Of a stretch of 23,108 nucleotides of DNA, positions 16,033 through 23,108 are shown piece by piece (the stretch's first letter is position 1; each line of letters begins with the position of its first letter). The DNA lies in assembly GCA_022563275.1 (NCBI GenBank), contig JADFNR010000052.1, positions 1 through 23,108 on the forward strand, read 5' to 3'. The stretch is from Chloroflexota bacterium. Lineage in GTDB: Bacteria > Chloroflexota > Dehalococcoidia > UBA3495. Under the pieces are notes generated by a model. That model did not search any database. It had not been told where the DNA came from and was given only the letters and a program-made list of their open reading frames with translations. A program made the translations under genes and the position numbers.

Positions 16033-16078
16033 AAAATCCCCCAGGAGCCCCCTTTCGTAAAGGGGGTTGGGGGATTTT
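16033..16078. repeat. C/G-run hairpin repeat, copy 2; likely bidirectional terminator
   Basis: Outer arms AAAATCCCCC (16033-16042) and GGGGGATTTT (16069-16078) and inner arms CCCCCTTT (16048-16055) and AAAGGGGG (16059-16066) make a long two-part hairpin ending in a T-run on both strands. It sits between the convergent CaiB (plus) and leuD (minus) genes, so it may end transcription from both sides. It is the inverted counterpart of the repeat at 10942-10974. Confidence 0.75.
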
Positions 16079-16170
16079 CGCACCCTAGCGAAAGTCCTAC
16101 CTGCTCCTCAGTCACTGTGGGTAAAGCAAAGGGTCTCATTGCCTCTCAAATGTGCTGTAACACTGGCAAC

Positions 16171-16247
16171 GAGATTCTTCGCTCCCACCTCAGAATGACA
16201 GACTTGTATGAGCGCCAAAAGCTGACGGCTGACTGCTGTTGGCTGAC
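16171..16247. repeat. Right-hand repeat block: GAGATTCTTCGCTC...CAGAATGACAG and inverted heptamers
   Basis: 16171-16201 reads GAGATTCTTCGCTC, a short link, then CAGAATGACAG, which resembles a short interspersed repeat I recall from many bacterial genomes (from memory, not searched). 16221-16247 in reverse complement is a degenerate heptamer run (TCAGCCA, ACAGCAG, TCAGCCG, TCAGC) matching the array at 15971. Together with the hairpin at 16033 this fills the gap between the CaiB gene and leuD. Confidence 0.5.
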
Positions 16248-16251
16248 CGCT

Positions 16252-16845
16252 TTAAAGCCCGTGCTTGGACTCGTAGGCCGCGATATCGTTCTCCAGGCGT
16301 AGAGTTAGGCCGATGTCGTCCAGGCCGTTTACCAAGGCGTCTTTGCGGGCGGGGTCGATGTCGAAGGAGATGGATATCTCCTCGCTCTCGTCCCAGACCC
16401 GCTGGCTAACCAGGTCGACATTCAACTCGATGCCTGGGTCGGACTCGGCCTTATCCATGATCTGCCGCACCTGCTCTTCGGGCAGTATCAGGGGCAGTAC
16501 GCCGTTCTTGAAGCAGTTGTTGTAGAAGATGTCGGCGAAACTGGTGGAGATGATGCACTTGATCCCGTAATCCCGGAGCGCCCATGGTGCATGCTCCCTG
16601 GACGAACCGCACCCGAAGTTGGGCCCGGCCACCAGGACGTGGGCGTTCTTGTAGGGCGGTTTATTCAAAACGAAGTCTTGGTTGGGGCTGCCGTCGGTGT
16701 TGTACCGCCACGACGAGAACAGGGCGTCCTCAAAGCCGCTGCGTTCGATGCTTTTCAGGAACACCGCCGGGATGATCTGGTCGGTGTCGATGTTAACGCG
16801 GTCGATGGGGGCGACCACGCCGGTTAGTGTCGTGAAGGGGTCCAT
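16252..16845 (-). CDS. leuD: 3-isopropylmalate dehydratase, small subunit
   Basis: LeuD is the small (swivel) subunit of isopropylmalate isomerase, which with LeuC converts 2-isopropylmalate to 3-isopropylmalate in leucine synthesis. The 197-residue product has the normal length and the motifs NIDTDQIIPAVFLKSIERSGF (residues about 18-38, shown in part), GPNFGCGSSREHAPWAL and SFADIFYNNCFKNGVLPL. It follows leuC by 51 bases and is transcribed with it. The other leucine genes (leuA, leuB) are not in this window. Confidence 0.96.
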   Translation of the reverse strand: MDPFTTLTGVVAPIDRVNIDTDQIIPAVFLKSIERSGFEDALFSSWRYNTDGSPNQDFVLNKPPYKNAHVLVAGPNFGCGSSREHAPWALRDYGIKCIISTSFADIFYNNCFKNGVLPLILPEEQVRQIMDKAESDPGIELNVDLVSQRVWDESEEISISFDIDPARKDALVNGLDDIGLTLRLENDIAAYESKHGL

Positions 16846-16896
16846 GGTTAATCTCCCGTTGATCTGCCGGGTGTTTGGGCGCTTATCTCTGGGCGC

Positions 16897-18297
16897 TTAA
16901 AGGTCTCTAACGTCGACGAAGTGGCCGGCGATGGCCGCCGCCGCCGCCATGGCGGGGCTGACCAGGTGAGTCCGGCCGCCCTTGCCCTGCCGCCCTTCAA
17001 AGTTGCGGTTGGAGGTGGAGGCGCAGCGCTCTCCCGGCGCGAGGATGTCCGGGTTCATTCCCAGACACATGGAGCAGCCGGCGATCCGCCAGTCGAGGCC
17101 CGCTTCCTGGAATATCTTGTCCAGGCCCTCGTCCTCGGCCTCTTTCTTGATCTTGGCCGAACCGGGCACCACCATGGCGTAAACGTCGTCGTGGACCTTC
17201 TTGCCCTTGACCACCTCGGCGGCGGCCCTCAGGTCTTCCAGCCGGGCGTTGGTGCAGGCGCCCACGAAGATGCGGTCGATCTTGATGTCCTGAATCGCCA
17301 TGCCGGGCTTGAGGTCCATGTACTGAAGGGCGCGGACGGTGGCCTCCCGCTCGGCTTCGTCGTCCATGTCCGCCGGGTCCGGTATCTTGCCTGAGATGGG
17401 AACGACCATGCCGGGATTGGTCCCCCAGGTCACGTGGGGCTCCAACTGGGCCGCATCCAGCTCAACCACTTTGTCATATTTGGCGCCGGCGTCGCTGGGC
17501 AAGGCCTTCCACCGCTCCACCGCGGCGTCGAAGTCGGCGCCTTGGGGGGCGAACTGGCGGCCGCGCAGGTAATCGAAAGTAGTTTGGTCGGGGGCGATCA
17601 TTCCGGCCCGCGCCCCAGCTTCGATGCTCATGTTGCAGACCGTCATGCGGCCGTCCATGGACAGAGCACGGATGGCCTCGCCGGTGTATTCGATGACGTG
17701 GCCCACGCCGCCGTTGACGCCGATCTTGCCGATGATCGCCAGGATGATGTCCTTGGCGGTTACGCCCTTGGGCAACTGCCCGTTGACCCGGACTTCCATG
17801 GTGTCGGGTTTGAACGCACGCAGGGTCTGGGTGGCCAGCACGTGTTCCACCTCGGAGGTGCCGATGCCGATGGCGAAAGCGCCCAGGGCCCCGTGGGTTG
17901 AGGTATGGCTGTCGCCGCAGACCACGGTCTTGCCCGGCTGGGTATAGCCAAGGTCCGGGCCGATTATATGGACGATGCCCTGCAGGGGACTGAACCGGTC
18001 ATACAGCGTGACGCCGAACTCAGCGCAGTTGCGGTCTAGCGCGTCCAGTTGTTTTTTGGAGATCTCGTCCGTGACCGGAAGGGCCAGGTCCCAGGTGGGT
18101 GTATTGTGGTCGGCGGTGGCAACGGTCAGGTCGAGACGCCGCACCTTCCGCCCGGCGTCCCTGAGACCGTCAAACGCCTGGGCGGAGGTTACTTCGTGGA
18201 CCAGGTGCAGGTCGACGTAGAGCACCGCGGGCTCGCCCGGTTCCTGCGAAACCACATGGTCGTCCCAGATTTTCTCGAACATGGTCTTGGGAGGCAT
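16897..18297 (-). CDS. leuC: 3-isopropylmalate dehydratase, large subunit
   Basis: LeuC is the aconitase-fold large subunit carrying the [4Fe-4S] cluster. The 466-residue product shows [20 protein letters not shown] (128-147) and the three cluster cysteines Cys348 ([11 protein letters not shown]), Cys408 and Cys411 ([12 protein letters not shown]), then [19 protein letters not shown] near the C-terminus. Length fits bacterial LeuC. The ATG at 18297 is preceded by AAGGA at eight bases. Upstream lie a 23-bp palindrome and an extended -10 promoter, giving a leader of about 110 bases. No leucine-rich leader peptide or T-box was recognised. Confidence 0.97.
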   Translation of the reverse strand: MPPKTMFEKIWDDHVVSQEPGEPAVLYVDLHLVHEVTSAQAFDGLRDAGRKVRRLDLTVATADHNTPTWDLALPVTDEISKKQLDALDRNCAEFGVTLYDRFSPLQGIVHIIGPDLGYTQPGKTVVCGDSHTSTHGALGAFAIGIGTSEVEHVLATQTLRAFKPDTMEVRVNGQLPKGVTAKDIILAIIGKIGVNGGVGHVIEYTGEAIRALSMDGRMTVCNMSIEAGARAGMIAPDQTTFDYLRGRQFAPQGADFDAAVERWKALPSDAGAKYDKVVELDAAQLEPHVTWGTNPGMVVPISGKIPDPADMDDEAEREATVRALQYMDLKPGMAIQDIKIDRIFVGACTNARLEDLRAAAEVVKGKKVHDDVYAMVVPGSAKIKKEAEDEGLDKIFQEAGLDWRIAGCSMCLGMNPDILAPGERCASTSNRNFEGRQGKGGRTHLVSPAMAAAAAIAGHFVDVRDL

Positions 18298-18339
18298 TTA
18301 GGTCTTCCTTAGAAAATCAGATTCTGGTCCTGTCCCCCA

Positions 18340-18362
18340 GTCCTTCCAAGACTTGGAAGGAC
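18340..18362. promoter_or_regulatory. Perfect 23-bp palindrome in the leuC leader
   Basis: Arms GTCCTTCCAAG (18340-18350) and CTTGGAAGGAC (18352-18362) match perfectly around one central base. The element lies 43 bases upstream of the leuC ATG and about 47 bases after the predicted start of transcription. It could be an operator for a dimeric regulator or an RNA hairpin. No T-run follows on the minus strand, so it is not an intrinsic terminator. Confidence 0.7.
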
Positions 18363-18415
18363 CGCATTCAAAACCCACTTCCCACGCCTAAACCGGGCGA
18401 CGAAAACCGGGCCGT

Positions 18416-18443
18416 ATTATAGCACCATGTGGGACGGATACCA
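18416..18443 (-). promoter_or_regulatory. Extended -10 promoter of leuC-leuD
   Basis: On the minus strand TGC-TATAAT (the hexamer is 18421-18416) is a perfect extended -10. A weak -35, TGGTAT (18443-18438), stands 16 bases upstream, within CGTGGTAT, which also occurs at the CoA-transferase promoter. Start site near 18409. Confidence 0.7.
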
Positions 18444-18856
18444 CGCCCGGTCCAGTCTGCGCCGCTGCCCTCGTTGTGGCTAGAGGTGACAATGGGTTAG
18501 ACAGGTCAACCCGTATTTCCTGCTAAGGTTAAAGGTGTGCCACGGAAAATCCGCCGAATCAAACTGATCGTGGTTTCTTATTAACCAATGCGCGGCATAT
18601 CTGCGGTAATCCCTTCGTATAGTTTTATAGCTGGGATGAATCGCATAACGGTTCTTGAGGCATCTGATGGGTGCGTCGCAGGGCAATTGACGGGCCTGGG
18701 ATGCCGATTTATAATCCGAGACCTCCCAGGCCCGCACGTTTAGCGAAATCAGTTTTTTCTTGGAATCCGAATCCAACCACTCTCGTATAGGACGATGAGT
18801 TGTTTGGATTCAGGGGCCCATATATAGGGCGTTTCCGTTAACGCCGACATTTGACT
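18444..18856. other. Intergenic space between divergent leuC and MFS genes
   Basis: No recognised gene. A 98-codon minus-strand open frame (18480-18776, TTG start) is Arg/His/Ser-rich, has no clear Shine-Dalgarno and no family motif, so it is probably chance or a relic. A possible plus-strand promoter for the MFS genes is TTGTTT (18800-18805), 17 bases, TATAGG (18823-18828), a weak match. The stretch looks more AT-rich than its surroundings. Confidence 0.4.
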
Positions 18857-19306
18857 ATGGCTTCCAACCCACCTGAACCAAAATCGCCGGCCGTGAGAAC
18901 CGGCCGGGTTTTCTATGGTTGGTGGGTCCTTTCTGTAATAACTCCCCTCTATGCCCTGGCCAGCGGCGCCTACTTTAGCGGATTCAGTTTCTACTTTCTT
19001 CCCGTTACCAGAGACCTGGGTTTAAGCCGGACCTCCATGTCGCTGGCATTGGGTTTAGCGCGCCTAGCCGGGGGAATTCAGGCCCCATTCGCCGGCTATC
19101 TGATCGACAAAGCAGGTCCCAGGCGAATGATTGCCGCCAGCGGCGCCTTGGCGGGGCTTGGATTCATCTTGCTCGCCTTCACGCAGAATTACCTTTCGTT
19201 TGTCTTGGTGTACGTCGGTCTCATTGCGATCGGCATCAGCGGCGGCTTTGATCAGGGAATCATCGCGGACAATGTGAGACCGGCGGGGACTCGCTTTGGG
19301 GATTAG
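18857..19306 (+). pseudogene. Truncated MFS transporter (N-terminal remnant)
   Basis: About 149 residues with the start of a major facilitator carrier: RVFYGWWVLSVI (first helix), a second helix region, the loop 2-3 motif GYLIDKAGPRRM, and two more helices ending at VGLIAIGISGGFDQGII. Full MFS proteins have about 12 helices and 400 or more residues; this one stops after about four, with an unrelated tail (ADNVRPAGTRFGD). The next MFS gene starts inside its last 11 bases. The abrupt end beside a tandem paralogue suggests deletion or recombination that removed its 3' part. ATG 18857 is taken as start; TTG 18851 is in the same frame. A functional product is unlikely. Confidence 0.7.
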
Positions 19307-20615
19307 TCAGCAAATCCCAGCTGGCTCGGAACCGCAATCCAGCCGCAAATTCTACGGCTGGTGGTTGGTGGGCTTCTCACTCCTGATCAACACCGCCGCC
19401 AGCGGACCGATCTGGGGCGCCACGGGGGTTTGGGTGAGGGCGCTGGAGCTGCAGTTTGCTTGGAGCCGCGCCCAATTGACCGGTGCTTTTTCGATAGCGC
19501 AGGTTCAGGGGAGCCTCATCGGGCCATTTGTCGGGTACATGATCGATCGGGTCGGAGCCAGGCGCATGGTCTTGCTCGGCCTTCTTTTGATCGGCATCGG
19601 ATTTATCCTCTTTAGCTCCACCACGAATCTCGTGGTCTTTTATCTTTCCTTTGCGGTGCTGATGGTGGGCTCGTCGGCTGGGGCCTGGCTTCCATTGATG
19701 ACTGCTTTGAACCGGTGGTTTCACCGTCGCCGAGGCAGCGCCATGGGCATTGCCGGTTCAGGTTATTTCCTAGGCGGAGTGATCGCGGCGCCAATCCTAG
19801 CGTGGTTGGTAGACCCGGACCATCTTGGCTGGCGCGCCACGGCGTTCTGGATCGGAGTGCTATTTTTGATAGCGGCGTGGCCGGCGTCGCGGTTGATCAG
19901 AAACAATCCGGAGCAATACGGGCAGCTTCCCGACGGAGATAGCGTGCCCGCCGTTGCCGATGGCGGCGTGGGTCGCCACGCCGCACCAAACGCGGCCCAT
20001 GCGGTTCGGCCGTTGGAAGGCTTCACCGTGCGCCAGGCGTTGCGCACCCGCGCCTTCTGGTTTATCACCTTCGGCCATGCCCTGTCGTCGATGCTCATCG
20101 CAACCATGACCGTGCATATGGTCCCCATGCTCACGGACCAAGGACTATCTCTCCAAATGGCCGCAAGTGCATGGGCCACGATGATGGCGGTTGGTTTCGC
20201 GTTTCAATTGATCGGCGGATTTGTCGGGGACCGCGTTCCAAAGAACCTCGCCATCGCATTTTTCTCAGCGGTTCAAGCCGGCGGTTTCGCCATGGCGGTA
20301 TTGGTTGACGGCACCGCCATGGCATTCGTGTTCGCCGCTGTTTATGGCGTTGGCGTGGGAGGCCGTAATCCCTTAACCATCTCTATCAGGGGAGATTATT
20401 TCGGGGAGAGGGCATTCGCCACCATTACTGGGCTTTCCATGGCGCCGCTGTACGGGTTTATGGTGGTAGCTCCTTTGTTCGCGGCCTTCATGTTCGATAC
20501 GCGGGGCAGTTACACCTTTCCTATCTTGATCCTGGCAGTTCTGGGCGTTATCGGCGCGGTCTTGTTCGTCTTCGCCAAAAAACCGGATCCGGCCAAAAAT
20601 CTGGGGCGGCCGTAA
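19296..20615 (+). CDS. MFS transporter (monocarboxylate/oxalate:formate antiporter-like)
   Basis: A full-length 439-residue major facilitator protein with about 12 predicted membrane helices. It has RKFYGWWLVGFSLLI at helix 1, the motif GYMIDRVGARRM in loop 2-3, RWFHRRRGSAMGIAGSG after helix 4, a long hydrophilic central loop (about 205-250) and the second-half motif GFVGDRVPKNLA. The FYGWW opening and RG.AMG pattern fit the OFA/monocarboxylate-type group, so an organic acid is a likely substrate (inference). TTG 19296 is the only start that keeps helix 1 whole; a GGGGA purine run lies upstream. It overlaps the truncated MFS gene by 11 bases. Confidence 0.85.
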   Translation: MGISQQIPAGSEPQSSRKFYGWWLVGFSLLINTAASGPIWGATGVWVRALELQFAWSRAQLTGAFSIAQVQGSLIGPFVGYMIDRVGARRMVLLGLLLIGIGFILFSSTTNLVVFYLSFAVLMVGSSAGAWLPLMTALNRWFHRRRGSAMGIAGSGYFLGGVIAAPILAWLVDPDHLGWRATAFWIGVLFLIAAWPASRLIRNNPEQYGQLPDGDSVPAVADGGVGRHAAPNAAHAVRPLEGFTVRQALRTRAFWFITFGHALSSMLIATMTVHMVPMLTDQGLSLQMAASAWATMMAVGFAFQLIGGFVGDRVPKNLAIAFFSAVQAGGFAMAVLVDGTAMAFVFAAVYGVGVGGRNPLTISIRGDYFGERAFATITGLSMAPLYGFMVVAPLFAAFMFDTRGSYTFPILILAVLGVIGAVLFVFAKKPDPAKNLGRP

Positions 20616-20862
20616 GTGTTGGAGAGCGCAGCGTGAGCGGCGCTTCCACTCGGGTCCAAGCCGCCGCGGCCCGAATCGGACGATCCTGCGACGCTCTCAG
20701 GCGCCTGGGATCAACCGCGATGCGGGTCTAACCCTGGCTGCCGGGACGGATGCTAAGTAAGTTGTTACGATCAATGCCCATTTATGTCTGCCGTCTCGAT
20801 CAGCCGCTTTTGGGGCGACGGAAAAGTCCTTTGGACCCTTGGATTTTGTCCGCCGATTTGTC

Positions 20863-22092
20863 ATGACCGAATCAAGAGACCTTGAGATAGATTCAGAAGC
20901 CTCCGGATATCCGAGGTACCGGTTTGTCATCGGAGGCTTGATACTGTTTGCTCATTTCTCCGTTGGAATCAATTTTTTTGTCGTTGCGCCTCTTTTACAG
21001 CTTATCATCGATGACTTTGGAGTGAACCGCGCTACCGCCAGCCTTCTGATAGCGCTGGCGTTGCTGGTCCACTCTTTCTTTGGGCTGCCCGGAGGGATCC
21101 TAGCCACCCGTTTCGGCCTGAAACGGATGTATTTTCTAAGCTGGCTCATGGTTGGCCTGCCGGTCTTGTCGGCGGTGGCGCCCAATTTTGGGACCCTGCT
21201 GGCGCTGCGGTTGGTCTATGGCGTCGGCTTCGGCGCCATCTTCCCGGCCACGGGGCCGCTGCTGATGCAATGGTTTCGGCCCAGGGAAATCACCATCATG
21301 AACGGTTTGGATATCGCCGCTCTGAGCTTGGGGGTGGGCATTTCGGTTTCCGTGGCGGCGCCCCTCGCGAATGCGGTGGGCTGGCAGAACACGTTGAGCG
21401 TGTTTGGCGGCATCGCGTTGTTGGGGGCCGTCGCATGGGGCATCTTCGGCCGGGTCGAATCCGGCACGGCGGCTCGCGGGGCGGGAATACAGCTAAACGA
21501 AGTCTGGGGCATTCTACGCAACCGGACAATATTGCTTTTGGTGGCCGCGGATGCTCTAGTCTTCATGCAATACACGGCTCTCACCACTTGGTTGCCAACC
21601 TTCTATCACGAGGTCCGGGGAATGTCATTTATCCAGTCCGGATTTGTTACCGGGCTGCTTCCCCTCGTGGGTGTGTTCGCAGTTTTGGCAGGCGGATTTC
21701 TTCCACTCAGATTCGCATCAAAGAAGCCATTTTTCATCGTGCCCGGGATTCTGCTGGGGCTTGGCGGCTTGGGCTCTTTCCTGATCGATGGCTCATTCGG
21801 CATCTACGTTTCAATCGTACTGTTGGGCATAGGGTCGTGGTCGTACGCGCCCACCCTTCTTTCCCTGCCCATGGAGCTACCGGGCATGACCCCGGAAAAG
21901 GTTGCGGTGGTCTGGGGAACATTTGTCACGGTATCCGGATTCGGGATGTTTGTATCGCCCATCGTGGTGGGCGCGATGCGGGATGCCTCGGGCGGCTTCA
22001 TGCCGGGGTTTCTGATTTTCGCCGTGGGAGCGTGGTTCTTGGTGATTGCCGGTGTCTTAATGCCCGAGACCCGAGCCAAAAGCCACGTCTGA
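20863..22092 (+). CDS. MFS transporter
   Basis: A 409-residue major facilitator protein (417 from TTG 20839) with about 12 helices. Visible are YRFVIGGLILFAHFSVGINF (helix 1), the loop 2-3 segment GGILATRFGLKRM, RLVYGVGFGAIFPATGPLL, a motif WFRPREITIMNGLD, and a second half beginning near LRNRTILLLVAADALVF. It resembles cyanate, nitrate or sugar-acid type MFS carriers in a general way only; the substrate cannot be assigned. It is separated from the previous carrier by over 200 bases of non-coding DNA and is not an obvious operon partner. No clear Shine-Dalgarno precedes either start. Confidence 0.85.
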   Translation: MTESRDLEIDSEASGYPRYRFVIGGLILFAHFSVGINFFVVAPLLQLIIDDFGVNRATASLLIALALLVHSFFGLPGGILATRFGLKRMYFLSWLMVGLPVLSAVAPNFGTLLALRLVYGVGFGAIFPATGPLLMQWFRPREITIMNGLDIAALSLGVGISVSVAAPLANAVGWQNTLSVFGGIALLGAVAWGIFGRVESGTAARGAGIQLNEVWGILRNRTILLLVAADALVFMQYTALTTWLPTFYHEVRGMSFIQSGFVTGLLPLVGVFAVLAGGFLPLRFASKKPFFIVPGILLGLGGLGSFLIDGSFGIYVSIVLLGIGSWSYAPTLLSLPMELPGMTPEKVAVVWGTFVTVSGFGMFVSPIVVGAMRDASGGFMPGFLIFAVGAWFLVIAGVLMPETRAKSHV

Positions 22093-22509
22093 AACCGGCG
22101 CTTGGGGAAGGCTGCGAATCCGGCTGGAAGACATCCTTCTGAGCCGGGACGATACTCGTCGAAAGCTATTTGTTGCTGGGCCTCTGATTCGCCCTTCCAG
22201 GGCTTTGCGATCAACGCGATGAACGGGGCGTTGCACCGGCTCTCAACTGCGGACCGCCCGCCAGCCATAAATTTTTCATCAGGCTACAGCGTTGGCGGCA
22301 ACGCCGCGTAGACTGGGTTAATGTTACACTGGCCCTACGCCCAAACAGCGGGCACGATCGGCGGGTCATCGCCGCCGTATCTGCCAGCAATGGGGCCTCT
22401 GACACCCGCATCCAGAGCGGTTATTTGTACCAATTTCCGTGAGAACCGGCCCGTCGGCCGCGAGCTGACGCCGGACGCCCACGCCTGATGACTACGGAGG
22501 AAGATTGCG
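22093..22509. other. Intergenic space before the aminopeptidase
   Basis: No gene recognised on either strand. A candidate extended -10, TGTTACACT (22322-22330), could serve the aminopeptidase, but its -10 matches only 4 of 6 and no -35 is visible. The Shine-Dalgarno GGAGG of the next gene is at the right end. No RNA gene or clear terminator was seen. Confidence 0.4.
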
Positions 22510-23108
22510 ATGCCCGCATCTGAAGCGGTGGTCCTGCCCGAAACGGCCCGTCCCAGCAAATACCGCATCAAGCTCCAGCCCGACCTAAAAAATTTCACCT
22601 TCAGCGGCGAGCAAAGCGTGGACCTACAGGTCTTGGAAGCAACTTCCATCATCGTGCTCAACTCGGTGGACCTGGACATCAGCGCGGCCACCCTTCACAC
22701 CAACGGGACGGCGCTATCCAGCCGCTCCATAACCCTGGATAAAGAAGCCGAGACGGCGACGTTGGACTTCGGGGAAATCGTCCAGCCCGGCGAAGCCCGG
22801 TTGGACATGGTTTTCACCGGAGAGCTGAACGACAAATTGGTGGGTTTCTACCGGTCCGAGTACACCTCCCAGGACGGGGAGACCCGCTACCTGGCCACAA
22901 CCCAATTCGAGGCCACCGACGCCCGCCGCGCCTTTCCCTGTTGGGACGAACCGGCCAAAAAGGCGACCTTCGAAGTGACACTGGTGTTCTCGGACGAATA
23001 CCAGGCCATCTCCAACACCCCAGTGGCGGAGGAAAGTGTCCCCGGTCCCGGACTGAAGTCGATCCGGTTCGCCGAAACCCCTGTTATGTCAACTTATCTG
23101 CTGGTCTT
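22510..23108 (+). CDS. M1-family aminopeptidase, N-terminal part (cut by window edge)
   Basis: About 199 residues of the N-terminal beta-sandwich of an M1 metallo-aminopeptidase (aminopeptidase N / puromycin-sensitive type), which removes N-terminal amino acids from peptides. The opening LPETARPSKYRIKLQPDL and the hallmark TQFEATDARRAFPCWDEP, then KATFEVTL and MSTYLLV, are diagnostic of the family. The zinc site HExxH and GAMEN motif lie beyond the right edge. No signal peptide is seen, so it is probably cytoplasmic. GGAGG lies about nine bases before the ATG. It appears to have its own transcript. Confidence 0.93.
   Translation, partial: MPASEAVVLPETARPSKYRIKLQPDLKNFTFSGEQSVDLQVLEATSIIVLNSVDLDISAATLHTNGTALSSRSITLDKEAETATLDFGEIVQPGEARLDMVFTGELNDKLVGFYRSEYTSQDGETRYLATTQFEATDARRAFPCWDEPAKKATFEVTLVFSDEYQAISNTPVAEESVPGPGLKSIRFAETPVMSTYLLV

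Noticed and set aside
18480..18776. 98-codon minus-strand open frame between leuC and the MFS genes
   Set aside because: TTG start without a convincing ribosome site, no family motif, irregular composition; kept only as a note in the intergenic entry.
20616..20862. Inverted GAGAGCG/CGCTCTC pair after the second MFS gene as a terminator
   Set aside because: The arms are only 7 bp, about 60 bases apart, and no T-run follows.

Overview
The window looks like one piece of a GC-rich bacterial chromosome with compact operons, mixed ATG/GTG/TTG starts and mostly clear AGGAGG-type Shine-Dalgarno sites. A CIRCE-controlled groES-groEL operon, a TPP riboswitch in front of thiG, and a dense set of CoA-transferases, crotonases, an acyl-CoA synthetase and a ThDP enzyme suggest a heterotrophic Chloroflexota-like bacterium (SAR202/Dehalococcoidia type). 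That assignment is inference from gene content. No rRNA, tRNA or CRISPR array was seen.

Layout. (1) 1-450, minus strand: start of thiG, cut by the window edge, behind a promoter, a TPP riboswitch and an intrinsic-terminator attenuator. (2) 743-3591, minus strand: a family I CoA-transferase operon with the unusual order A, fused B'-A', B. (3) 3694-5872, minus strand: groES-groEL with a sigma-A promoter, CIRCE operator and strong terminator. (4) 6002-10767, plus strand: crotonase, PHP-domain hydrolase, crotonase, acyl-CoA synthetase, ketopantoate-reductase-like protein. (5) 11199-15960, plus strand: ThDP-dependent enzyme, small EthD-like protein and two adjacent class III (CaiB/BaiF) CoA-transferases. 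(6) 16252-18443, minus strand: leuC-leuD with promoter and a palindromic leader. (7) 18857-22092, plus strand: three MFS genes, the first a truncated remnant. (8) 22510 to the right edge: start of an M1-family aminopeptidase.

How the genes may work together. Regions 2, 4 and 5 read as a catabolic CoA-thioester neighbourhood: acids are activated by an AMP-forming ligase or by CoA transfer, hydrated or isomerised by crotonases, and cleaved or rearranged by a ThDP enzyme. The MFS carriers may import the organic acids. The real substrates cannot be read from the sequence. In three families (the family I CoA-transferase B domain, the crotonases and the CaiB proteins) one copy keeps the catalytic acid and its close neighbour has it replaced (Glu to Asp, Glu to Gly, Asp to Gln). 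This suggests heteromeric complexes or new chemistries and is the most interesting protein-level signal.

The intergenic spaces hold several palindromic repeat families: a C/G-run hairpin present twice in opposite orientation, a small CCCGAT-ATCGGG hairpin nested inside other palindromes, and heptamer repeats that bracket a possible non-autonomous element near 16 kb. One crotonase (6002) has an optimal Shine-Dalgarno placed in front of an ATC codon, a candidate rare start.
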